DNA from: a virus
Virus record (IMG/VR): IMGVR_UViG_3300025133_000425
Location: 1-30,863 of that record
Length of the DNA stretch: 30,863 nucleotides
Reading direction: 5' to 3' (one strand)
Below, one piece after another: positions 24,324 to 30,863 of this stretch; positions within the stretch are counted from its first letter, which is position 1, and each line of letters opens with the position of its first letter. Made by a program: the position numbers and the translations under genes. Below the pieces are notes generated by a model. That model was not told where the DNA came from. It saw only the letters and a list, made by a program, of their open reading frames with translations, and ran no database searches.

Positions 24324-25844
24324 TTAACCAACCATAACCAAACGATTAAGACTGCGGGTTACCGCAACATACTTGATGTTCATTTCCTGGTGCTTCTCCC
24401 ACTCTAGCTTTGCCATCGGGTGAGGCATCTTGGAAGGCTCCAGGATGAACACTGTCTCTGCTTCCAGTCCTTTAGCACGATGAACCGAAGAGAGCAGGAC
24501 AATGTCTCCCACGGTCTCGACATCAACGAACAGACTCTTGATACGATCAATGACATCCTCAACGGTCGTCTGTCCCTCACAGAGGAACTGGATGCAACTA
24601 ACCTGATCCTGGAGCAACTCCACCTGGATTTCAGTGGGACGATTCTGAGCAAGCAGTCGAGCAGTCTCTCGATCCAGGTACTGTTCTACTTTCAGATGAA
24701 GTTCTTCCACGGTTGTCTTCTTCCCAGCGATCTTCTTGATCATGCTGATCAGTCCTCGCTGGAAATCTCGTCCCTGAATATTGACAGGAAGACCTGCTTG
24801 CAGAAGTCGCAGAGCAACTCCCATCAGTGGTGCATTCATTCTGCAGATGATCAAATCACCTTTCTTTACCTGATCAAAAAGAACGCCATGAGCGATGGTA
24901 TCAATGACACCCTCCTTGGCATCATCCATTGCCTTGAAGTCAGGGACAATGTCCTTAGCAAGGTCGACATGCGACTTGGGACAACGACGACTAACAGTTA
25001 AAGGCATTACCTTGACTCCATGAGGTTCGTCTCCCAATTCCCGTTCCATGTTCCTCATGGATTCAGCGTCTGCTCCAGTGAAGCCATAGATCGCCTGTCG
25101 ATCATCACCAACCAAGACCAAACGTCGAGCAACCTTCATTGCTAACAACTGACGAGAACGATTGAGATCCTGCGCCTCATCAACAAAGAGAACATCAACC
25201 TTGGGGATGCGTACATTCAGAACGATTGGTAGCCAAATCATGTCGTCAAAATCGACCCCAACTCCTGGGCCAAATTCCTTGCTCTTCTCTAGCACCCTGG
25301 GAAGCACTCGCAATACTTCTTCTTCTTTTCCATTAAGGTGAATCCCATAATGGGTAATCATGTCTTCAAACTCTGCCTGGGTGTAACACTCCATGAGCAT
25401 GGTGTTCTTCGCAAGCGAGACAACCTTCTCAATGATCTGAACAAAAGCTAGTACATCCTTTTTGAATTCTCTTCCCTTGCCAACCTTATAGCCCATCTCT
25501 TCCAGGATGTTCCTGGTCTTCCAGTTGTTACCAATCTTCCCCATCTTGGAACCAGTCTGGTAACCATGTTGACGCAGTGCATGTAGACCTAACGAGTGCA
25601 TAGTCTGCGCTTCAACCTGCTCGGGAACTTTCGTCTGCAGTTCAGTTGCAATAGACTTATTGTACGCAACCATCTTCATGACAAACTCAGGATGCTTATC
25701 CAGCATACGATGCGCACCTTCAATACAGGAAAAGGTTTTCCCTGTACCTGCTCGTGCCTGAAGGATAAGATGGGAGGAACCGTTGGTCAGTTCTTCCCAA
25801 AAGTTTTCCTGCTCAACAGAACCTTGGATCTTGGTAGCAACCAT
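24324..25844 (-). CDS. SF1 DNA helicase, UvrD/PcrA-like
   Basis: This 506-residue protein contains a full SF1A motif set: a Q-motif-like EQENFWEEL, motif I ARAGTGKT (residues 30-37), motif II VLFVDEAQD, motif III VLVGDDRQAIYGFTGAD, a motif IV-type SRRCP, motif V SVHRAKGLEAETVFIL and motif VI YVAVTRSLNRLVMVG at the extreme C-terminus. It is shorter than UvrD/PcrA (~700) and lacks the long C-terminal extension and parts of domains 1B/2B. These enzymes unwind DNA 3' to 5' using ATP in replication or repair. ATG 25844 is preferred: AAGGAGG lies 7-8 nt upstream, whereas ATG 25889 has none. Confidence 0.85.
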   Translation of the reverse strand: MVATKIQGSVEQENFWEELTNGSSHLILQARAGTGKTFSCIEGAHRMLDKHPEFVMKMVAYNKSIATELQTKVPEQVEAQTMHSLGLHALRQHGYQTGSKMGKIGNNWKTRNILEEMGYKVGKGREFKKDVLAFVQIIEKVVSLAKNTMLMECYTQAEFEDMITHYGIHLNGKEEEVLRVLPRVLEKSKEFGPGVGVDFDDMIWLPIVLNVRIPKVDVLFVDEAQDLNRSRQLLAMKVARRLVLVGDDRQAIYGFTGADAESMRNMERELGDEPHGVKVMPLTVSRRCPKSHVDLAKDIVPDFKAMDDAKEGVIDTIAHGVLFDQVKKGDLIICRMNAPLMGVALRLLQAGLPVNIQGRDFQRGLISMIKKIAGKKTTVEELHLKVEQYLDRETARLLAQNRPTEIQVELLQDQVSCIQFLCEGQTTVEDVIDRIKSLFVDVETVGDIVLLSSVHRAKGLEAETVFILEPSKMPHPMAKLEWEKHQEMNIKYVAVTRSLNRLVMVG

Positions 25845-25901
25845 AGTGTCCTCCTTATACGTTTCAATAATCAGACTTTTAATATCCAACCTCTATTATT
25901 C

Positions 25902-25930
25902 ATACTACCAGTTATACGGATTACTGTCAA
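25902..25930 (-). promoter_or_regulatory. Leftward promoter for the helicase-csrA operon
   Basis: On the minus strand a TTGACA -35 (25925-25930) and a TAGTAT -10 (25902-25907) are separated by 17 nt, with TGG just before the -10 (extended -10). It points toward the helicase start at 25844 and lies back-to-back with the rightward promoter. Confidence 0.6.
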
Positions 25931-25951
25931 ACCCAAAAATACGGTTTGACA
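25925..25951. promoter_or_regulatory. Inverted repeat containing both -35 boxes (possible operator)
   Basis: TGTCAAACC (25925-25933) and GGTTTGACA (25943-25951) form a perfect 9-bp inverted repeat with a 9-nt spacer. Each arm holds one promoter's -35 box. A dimeric regulator binding here would control both divergent operons. Confidence 0.5.
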
Positions 25952-25974
25952 ATCTTTTTGTATTATGCAATAAT
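25946..25974 (+). promoter_or_regulatory. Rightward promoter for the replication operon
   Basis: TTGACA (25946-25951) and AATAAT (25969-25974) are separated by 17 nt, with TGC before the -10 (extended -10). It lies 27 nt ahead of the first rightward gene (ATG 26001, AAGGA SD). Confidence 0.65.
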
Positions 25975-26000
25975 GAATGAAGTCCAGTAAGGAATGAAAC

Positions 26001-26168
26001 ATGTCAAAGAAACTCACCGCAGTCGAAAGAATGAATCGGTTCCATAATAAGAAAGGTAGCCCTCCCCATGCCCACGATGAACAAAGCGACAGCAAAAAAG
26101 AAGGCAAAGCAAAAAAGAAAAGTCGACCAAGTCGACCCAGCAAACCTCGATCAGATTCTGAAGATTGA
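26001..26168 (+). CDS. Small basic protein, first gene of the replication operon
   Basis: This 55-residue protein begins MSKKLTAVERMNRFHNKKGS and is rich in Lys, Arg and Ser (KAKKKSRPSRPSKPRSD). It has an AAGGA SD 7 nt before the ATG and sits directly behind the rightward promoter, so it should be strongly expressed. It overlaps the next frame by ~100 nt. Function unknown; DNA binding plausible. Confidence 0.55.
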   Translation: MSKKLTAVERMNRFHNKKGSPPHAHDEQSDSKKEGKAKKKSRPSRPSKPRSDSED

Positions 26169-26559
26169 GAACACACCAGACCCTGCCAGAAAATCCTGGC
26201 ACAAAACATGTGGCAAGAAAACCAAGCTAGGCATCATGGCTTTCTGGGCAACCCTCTTCGAGGGCAATGAACTTCTCCCCAGGAACAAGAAGATGACCAA
26301 TGCTGAAATTGAACGACAGGTTCGTCTTGAGTTTCCTCATGAAGAAACTCTCATGGAGAACCTGGACTCTGGTCGACAGACCGTCAACTATTATCGACAC
26401 CTGTACAACGTAGGGAAACTGACTAAGCCCAGGGGAGCCCCCCCGAAGCACATTAGTTTTCGTTACAACGAAACAGGTAAGGTTGTCGACACTCGTTCAG
26501 GGAAACGTGCCCTGAGTAGTGATGAACACGATGCTCTTTTGGAGAAATATAATGCGTGA
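26068..26559 (+). CDS. Probable DNA-binding phage protein, start uncertain
   Basis: This frame encodes up to 163 residues. Its 5' part overlaps the preceding gene and it has no clear SD. A core reading KKMTNAEIERQVRLEFPHEE, then NYYRHLYNVGKLTKPRGAPP and GKRALSSDEHDALLEKY looks like a helix-rich DNA-binding domain with a terminal helix, a pattern I have seen in other phage proteins. The overlapping N-terminus (PTMNKATAKKKAKQKRKV) is basic in this frame too. It could start at 26068 or 26077, at a later ATG (26236), or be joined to the first frame by a shift. The end (GTGA at 26556-26559) abuts the resolvase frame. Confidence 0.55.
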   Translation: MPTMNKATAKKKAKQKRKVDQVDPANLDQILKIENTPDPARKSWHKTCGKKTKLGIMAFWATLFEGNELLPRNKKMTNAEIERQVRLEFPHEETLMENLDSGRQTVNYYRHLYNVGKLTKPRGAPPKHISFRYNETGKVVDTRSGKRALSSDEHDALLEKYNA

Positions 26560-26630
26560 CTTTTTGTTACTCGGTATCTGGTGGGAGCTATTGTGCCAAA
26601 GTGCTGCCAACGAACGAAAGCAAAAAAATC

Positions 26631-27092
26631 ATGAGCCTCAAGTCGAAGAGAGCGTATCTAGGGATCGACCCAGGACGGGCAGGTGGGATAGCGTTAGTTT
26701 GGGCAGACGCCCAACAATACGAAGCGTGGAAGATACCAGAGTCTGAACGAGACCTCTGGGACATCCTCAATAACCATGTCCGACAGTACACCGTGTTCGC
26801 AATGATCGAGAAGGTACATTCATCTCCCCAGATGGGTGTACGGTCTGCGTTCAGTTTTGGTAGATCTTATGGAACCTTGCGAGGCATGCTTAATGCCTTG
26901 GAACTTCCCTTTGATGAAGTCAGTCCTGTGAAATGGCAGAACTGGCAGAAGTGTAGAACAGGAGGAAATAAGAACGTCTCGAAAAGTAGAGCCCAACAAC
27001 TTTTCCCTAACTTGAAGATGACACACGCAATCGCAGACTCACTGCTGATCGCAGATTACTGTCGTCAGATAAGGCTGGGACTAGTTAGATAA
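26631..27092 (+). CDS. RuvC-like Holliday junction resolvase
   Basis: This 153-residue protein, counted from the ATG at 26631 (MSLKSKRAYLGIDPG), has the RuvC/RNase H fold acidic set: Asp13 in GIDPG, Glu60 in IEKVH, and His132/Asp136 in THAIADSLLIADY. These resolve four-way junctions by paired cuts. A longer GTG start at 26556 would add 25 residues that do not look like the family. I picked 26631 by motif position because neither has a strong SD. It sits in an operon with a RecB-type nuclease and a Sak4-like ATPase, which supports a recombination or replication-intermediate role. Confidence 0.75.
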   Translation: MSLKSKRAYLGIDPGRAGGIALVWADAQQYEAWKIPESERDLWDILNNHVRQYTVFAMIEKVHSSPQMGVRSAFSFGRSYGTLRGMLNALELPFDEVSPVKWQNWQKCRTGGNKNVSKSRAQQLFPNLKMTHAIADSLLIADYCRQIRLGLVR

Positions 27093-27116
27093 AAATTTTA
27101 GCCTGGAGACCGAACG

Positions 27117-28127
27117 ATGGGAAAGAAGAAAACAAAGAAGAAGACATTTGCTGAGACAGTGAAGAAGAAGACCAAGAAGAAACCATTTCGCAATGTTAAG
27201 GAAGATGGAGTGACCTACTCCTTCCTCGACGAATGGTTACTGGATCGTGAACAAGCTCGCCTCTCCTACGTCGAGGGGTGGTCGTCATCAGGATTAGCAG
27301 TCCCCCTGGACTTTGGTCTCGCTTTCCACGATTGCCTTGAGTGGATTGCCAAGGGACGTTCCCCCAAGACGATCAAGAAAAAGATTCTGGATCCTTACTT
27401 CGAGCGAAGGATGGAATCCAAAAACAAACTGCGTCCTGATGAAGTAACCAAGCTTCGAGAACTTCTGTCGACAGTGAAAGTACTCTTCGAGGAGTACGCT
27501 CATTACTACAGCGACACAGACAAAGATTTCCAATACATCTTCCAGGAAGCCTCGTTCAAGGTAGACCATACACTCCCCTCGGGACTCACCATGCCCCTTC
27601 GAGGGAGGTGGGATGCAGTCTACAAGGAGAATGGGAAGATCTGGTTGATGGAGAACAAGACCAAAGGACAGATTGACGAAGAAGGAATCCTGGCGTCACT
27701 CCCCTTCGATCTGCAGACCATGCTCTACGTATACTGTCTCCAGAAACACCTCGGTCAGAAAGTTGAGGGAGTTCTCTACAACGTCATTAGACGACCTGGA
27801 CTCCGCAGGAAGAAAACAGAACAGATCGAGGAATTTGTTGATCGCATACAAGATGATGTGGTCAAACGACCTCATCACTACTTTATGCGTTGGAGGGTTG
27901 AATTTCTTCCAGAGGACATAGAGAATTGGGTTTCGAAAAGTTTGGATCCGATCCTCGAACAGGTGATGCAGTGGTGGCTCTCCATCCAGAGCAACCCTTT
28001 CGAGCCTTGGGATTCGCCCTTACACTATCAGAATCCTTCTGCGTTGTTCACTCGTTATGGACGCAGCAGGTACTTTGACTTGATAACGAGAAACCGAACG
28101 ACAGGTCTTTACCGGAGGGAAAAGTAA
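27117..28127 (+). CDS. PD-(D/E)XK nuclease, RecB/Cas4-type
   Basis: This 336-residue protein has a Lys-rich N-terminus. The motif series is His71 in LAFHDCLE, Asp166 in GRWDAVY, Glu179-Asn-Lys181 in LMENKTK and Gln200 in DLQTMLY. That is the order H-D-ExK-Q of the RecB/Cas4-like exonuclease superfamily. I see no four-cysteine iron-sulfur cluster of Cas4, so the fold call is clearer than the subtype. It probably resects or trims DNA during recombination. The SD-containing leader CTGGAGA precedes the ATG, and the stop overlaps the next start (TAATG). Confidence 0.75.
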   Translation: MGKKKTKKKTFAETVKKKTKKKPFRNVKEDGVTYSFLDEWLLDREQARLSYVEGWSSSGLAVPLDFGLAFHDCLEWIAKGRSPKTIKKKILDPYFERRMESKNKLRPDEVTKLRELLSTVKVLFEEYAHYYSDTDKDFQYIFQEASFKVDHTLPSGLTMPLRGRWDAVYKENGKIWLMENKTKGQIDEEGILASLPFDLQTMLYVYCLQKHLGQKVEGVLYNVIRRPGLRRKKTEQIEEFVDRIQDDVVKRPHHYFMRWRVEFLPEDIENWVSKSLDPILEQVMQWWLSIQSNPFEPWDSPLHYQNPSALFTRYGRSRYFDLITRNRTTGLYRREK

Positions 28128-28960
28128 TGGTTCGAACAAAGAAACTAAGACGCAAGAGAACGAAAGAAGCAATGTCTGCGGTGGTCATCCCCACTGAGAA
28201 GAACATTCCTTCCAAGAACTTTGCAGACTACTGTGTTTGTCTGTACGGAGAAAAGGGAATCGGGAAGACACACTTGCTGAGTGAATTTGACAACTCGCTC
28301 ATTATGATGTTGGAACCCAAGCGACGAAACCTAAAGATCAGGCAAGTCAACATTCGACCAATGGGGATGAAGGAACTCAACTCAGAGAGCCCTGTAAAGA
28401 CCCCCTGGCAAACTCTGCAGGACTATATCGCTGCCATCCTGGACGACGACAGCGTTCAACATGTAGGCATCGATACCGTGGACAGGGCACATGAGATGTG
28501 TCTCCTGCATCACTGCTACCAGAAAGGTGTGTCACACCCCAACGATCTTAATGATTACGGAGCGACATGGCATGCCATCAAAGATGACTTTGAAACCACA
28601 ATGAACAAACTGCTGTACGCAGATAAAGGATTGGCATTCGTCAGTCACAGTCATCTGCGGGAAGTTGAAGGCAGGGATGGACTCACCCAGTGGATCCCTA
28701 CTTGCCCACCAGCTTGCTGGAAGTACATTAAGGCAGTCTGTGACTTTGCACTGTACTACGGATACTCGGGAGGTAAGGACCGAGCAATTACTATTCGAGG
28801 GAATGATCTTGTCTGGTCTGCCTGTGGGACCGAGGATCACTTTTTAACCAAGGGAGGGGAACCGATCTCACAATTCTACACAGGTACTTCACAGAAGGTC
28901 GCATTCGACAATCTGTGTAAAGCTTTTACTAACAAACTTTCTGACGACCAAATTATTTAA
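28127..28960 (+). CDS. Sak4-like RecA-type ATPase (phage annealing protein)
   Basis: This 277-residue protein contains Walker A GEKGIGKT (residues 41-48) and a Walker B-like VQHVGIDTVDRA further on. A Sak4-type region AFVSHSHLREVEGRDGL follows. It matches the AAA_24/Sak4 group of phage nucleotide-binding proteins, which help single-strand annealing and recombination together with an SSB. It is followed at once by an SSB-like gene, the usual Sak4 partner arrangement. The first ~15 residues are basic (RTKKLRRKRTK) and may be an extension. Family membership by motif and context. Confidence 0.7.
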   Translation: MVRTKKLRRKRTKEAMSAVVIPTEKNIPSKNFADYCVCLYGEKGIGKTHLLSEFDNSLIMMLEPKRRNLKIRQVNIRPMGMKELNSESPVKTPWQTLQDYIAAILDDDSVQHVGIDTVDRAHEMCLLHHCYQKGVSHPNDLNDYGATWHAIKDDFETTMNKLLYADKGLAFVSHSHLREVEGRDGLTQWIPTCPPACWKYIKAVCDFALYYGYSGGKDRAITIRGNDLVWSACGTEDHFLTKGGEPISQFYTGTSQKVAFDNLCKAFTNKLSDDQII

Positions 28961-28971
28961 GGAACCTAAAA

Positions 28972-29667
28972 ATGGCTAGAACTAATACCAACGCTGGCTT
29001 CGCATCCGCAATGACCAAGATTGACAAAGGAGCTTTCTCCCGAGCCAGGGAAGTCAAAGACAATCGTGGATCATTTGAGAAACCTGAGATCGAGGATGGG
29101 ACTTACGTCTCGACCCTTGTCTCTGCTCGATGCGGAGTCGACAAGAACTCCAATGGCTATGCAGCCTTCGACTTTGAAGTAAGTCGTGGAGATTACGAGG
29201 GAACCCGAGTGAGTAAGTTTCACTCGATTGCAGAACGTGGCAATCGTACCGTGGAGCAAGCTCTCCAATCCTTGTTCATCGATCTGCAACGATTGATTCC
29301 TGACGAGGACTTCACGGAGTTCTCCGCAGAAGATATCGAAGCTGTTGTATCGCAACTGGCAGAGAGTACCAAAGAATCAGGTATTACTTACCAGATTGGT
29401 GTGAAGAATAATGGTAACTTTCTCAACACCTTCATCAACAAACGACTTGATGAAGAGCATGGTTACGAGACAAAAGAAGAAGAGGGAGACGAAGAGTTAA
29501 TTCCTGAGAAGGGTGATATGGTTTTCTTTCAACCACCCCGAACCAAGTCTTCCCAGGAATTCACTGTGACCTCAGTCGCTGAGTCCAAGCGAACGGTTAC
29601 CTTGAAGAGGACTAAGGATGGCAAAGTGTTCAAGACGATCTCCTTTGATCATCTTGAATGGGAATAG
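28972..29667 (+). CDS. SSB-like / DUF669-type single-strand DNA-binding protein
   Basis: This 231-residue protein has an AAGGAA SD. Residues ~35-85 (FEKPEIEDGTYVSTLVSA, YAAFDFEVSRGDYEGTRV) follow the pattern of phage DUF669/OB-fold SSB proteins: 'pdG.Y.a.v.....t..G......feV..G.y.Gr.v'. An acidic segment (KEEEGDEELIPEKGD) follows, then a C-terminal beta domain (EFTVTSVAESKRTVTLKRT). It should coat single strands in replication and recombination and work with the Sak4-like ATPase upstream. The call is from pattern and position. Confidence 0.65.
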   Translation: MARTNTNAGFASAMTKIDKGAFSRAREVKDNRGSFEKPEIEDGTYVSTLVSARCGVDKNSNGYAAFDFEVSRGDYEGTRVSKFHSIAERGNRTVEQALQSLFIDLQRLIPDEDFTEFSAEDIEAVVSQLAESTKESGITYQIGVKNNGNFLNTFINKRLDEEHGYETKEEEGDEELIPEKGDMVFFQPPRTKSSQEFTVTSVAESKRTVTLKRTKDGKVFKTISFDHLEWE

Positions 29668-29686
29668 GGAGATTCCCTCCTGAGAG

Positions 29687-29737
29687 GGGAGCCCGCCTGT
29701 TGAGTTACTCCTGCAGGTGGGTTCCCTGATCTTTTTT
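29687..29737 (+). terminator. Rho-independent terminator after the SSB-like gene
   Basis: GGGAGCCCGCCTG (29687-29699) pairs with CAGGTGGGTTCCC (29714-29726), a 13-bp stem with two G-T pairs, followed by TGATC and T6 (29732-29737). A short GGGA/TCCC hairpin lies just upstream, near 29667-29677. Confidence 0.8.
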
Positions 29738-29761
29738 ATTCTAGTTCTTGGAACCTATACT

Positions 29762-29980
29762 ATGGACGATGGAAACCGAACATGTACTGTTTGCCAAGGG
29801 CCATTCAACTTGGATAGCGAAGGTGGAATGGAGGGGAACTTTGGAATTTTGCCTGTTGCGTTTTGTCCAACCTGTTACGCATGCTTAATGGACATGGCAC
29901 AACAGTTGCTTTACCTGGAATGCCCTCACTGTGGCAAATCATATGACGAGGAACCGAACGATGGATCACCTAGCAGTTGA
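29762..29980 (+). CDS. Small multi-cysteine zinc protein
   Basis: This 72-residue protein is read from ATG 29762; an upstream GTG frame start adds a hydrophobic stretch that lies in the terminator region and is not credible. It has three CxxC pairs: CTVC (residues 8-11), CPTC (35-38) and CPHC (55-58), plus Cys at 41. At least one zinc site is likely. It overlaps the polymerase start by 20 nt in another frame, so it is coupled to it. The role is unknown; a polymerase- or transcription-related adaptor is conceivable. Confidence 0.6.
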   Translation: MDDGNRTCTVCQGPFNLDSEGGMEGNFGILPVAFCPTCYACLMDMAQQLLYLECPHCGKSYDEEPNDGSPSS

Positions 29981-30863
29981 TACGGAAACAACAGGCGTGG
30001 ATCTGTTCCATGCAGCAGTACCTTTTGCAGTGAGTGCTTGTGACGAAACTGGAAAGACATGGTTCTGGGAATGGAAGGTTAATCCCCAGACCAGAAAACC
30101 CAAGGTGCCCAAGAAAGATCTAGAAGAGATCAAGGATGTTCTTGCAGGTAAGGTACTGGTCTTCCATAACGCCAAGTTCGATCTAAGGGCTCTTGCTAAT
30201 TTGGGAATCTCAATTGGTTGGGATACCTGGACTACGCTCCTGAACAAACCTGCCATTGAGATTGCAGGACTTGAGGATACACTACTTGCTTCCCATGTCT
30301 GTGATAGTAATGAACCCCATGGCCTTAAGTATTTAGCAGAAGAGTATCTGGGCATCATGGACTCCGACCAGGAAGAACTTCTGGAAGAGGTTCGCTCTGC
30401 TCGTAGATTCGCCAAGGCACAGGGGTGGGTATTGGGGCAAGCCAAGAGCAACACCAGTAGCGTTCACTGCGATTACTGGATGCCTCGTGCAGCCTTCGAC
30501 TCTGACGTATTGGAAACCTACGCAGTACAAGACGCAGTCCGTACTATGCTCCTCTGGAAGATGTACGAAGAAGTCATGCAGCAAAAGGAATTAGCGGAGC
30601 AATACAAGCTGCGGAAACAATTAATCCCCATCTCATTTGATATGGAGAACTCGGGTGTGTCGATCAAGCCTCGTACACTCAACAATGAAATCAAACGCTA
30701 CCTGCAAGCTGCTCAGGATCAGGAAAAAGAATGTTTCAAGATCATCAGCCATTTGGTCGATGAAGACTTTAACATTCGTTCAGGTATCCAACTCCAGAAA
30801 GTCCTGTATGGGGATCAGGAAGCTTCCTCTGCAGCAAAGCGTAAAGGTCTGGGGTGCAAGATC
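29961..30863 (+). CDS. polA-like: Family A DNA polymerase, N-terminal part (3'-5' exonuclease)
   Basis: The frame is open from the ATG at 29961 (GAGGAA SD) to the right edge, 301 codons, so the polymerase palm is outside the window. The exonuclease signatures are all present: ExoI Asp7/Glu9 in LAVDTETTG, ExoII Asp74 in VFHNAKFD and ExoIII Tyr187/Asp191 in YAVQDAVRT. The subsequent KQLIPISFDMENSGVSIKP segment is the linker ahead of the thumb seen in phage PolA-type enzymes ('l..vl..mE..Gv.id'). It replicates phage DNA with proofreading. No 5'-3' exonuclease domain precedes it. Confidence 0.85.
   Translation, partial: MDHLAVDTETTGVDLFHAAVPFAVSACDETGKTWFWEWKVNPQTRKPKVPKKDLEEIKDVLAGKVLVFHNAKFDLRALANLGISIGWDTWTTLLNKPAIEIAGLEDTLLASHVCDSNEPHGLKYLAEEYLGIMDSDQEELLEEVRSARRFAKAQGWVLGQAKSNTSSVHCDYWMPRAAFDSDVLETYAVQDAVRTMLLWKMYEEVMQQKELAEQYKLRKQLIPISFDMENSGVSIKPRTLNNEIKRYLQAAQDQEKECFKIISHLVDEDFNIRSGIQLQKVLYGDQEASSAAKRKGLGCKI

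Noticed and set aside
27117-28127. Cas4 and hence a CRISPR system
   Set aside because: The nuclease motifs fit the superfamily but the iron-sulfur cysteines are missing and no Cas1/Cas2 or repeats are present; a phage recombination nuclease is simpler.

Overview
The window is a 30.9 kb internal piece of a tailed double-stranded DNA phage genome (Caudoviricetes). It could be a free phage, an assembled viral contig or a prophage. I see no integrase, attachment site, host gene, rRNA or tRNA. Genes are packed tightly, with many ATGA, TAATG and GTGA overlaps and good Shine-Dalgarno (SD) sites. The tail module has a tube, tape-measure-like and fibre proteins, and no contractile sheath is recognisable, so a long non-contractile (siphovirus-like) tail is the best guess. 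The host cannot be named. A phage CsrA homologue fits a host that uses Csr-type post-transcriptional control, but this is inference. The terminase large subunit and lysis genes are not in the window.

Layout. (1) Positions 1-1342, minus strand: the N-terminal ~447 residues of a virion-type protein that runs off the left edge. (2) Positions 1432-21326, plus strand: a long structural operon behind a sigma70-like promoter. It holds a small basic protein, a Mu I-like protease/scaffold, a decoration protein, the major capsid protein and a terminator. Next come small accessory proteins, head-tail connectors, a tail completion protein, the probable tail tube and a second terminator. Then come a tape-measure-like protein, a large tail protein, a probable frameshifted tail assembly chaperone pair, the portal (unusually late), and fibre and distal tail proteins. 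(3) Positions 21331-25844, minus strand: an operon read from 25.9 kb leftwards, encoding an SF1 (UvrD-like) helicase, several conserved phage unknowns, a DUF932-like protein, CsrA, a DUF7694-like protein and two small proteins, with a folded RNA element between the last genes. (4) Positions 25946-30863, plus strand: a replication and recombination operon encoding small basic/DNA-binding proteins, a RuvC-like resolvase, a RecB/Cas4-type nuclease, a Sak4-like ATPase, an SSB-like protein, a zinc protein and the start of a family A DNA polymerase.

Regions 3 and 4 diverge from one compact control region. Two back-to-back promoters have their TTGACA -35 boxes inside the two arms of a perfect 9-bp inverted repeat, which suggests joint regulation. 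The structural operon has its own promoter, and its leader carries two GGA motifs that resemble CsrA sites; this link is speculative. Internal terminators after the capsid and tube genes may make those two abundant proteins exceed the downstream products.
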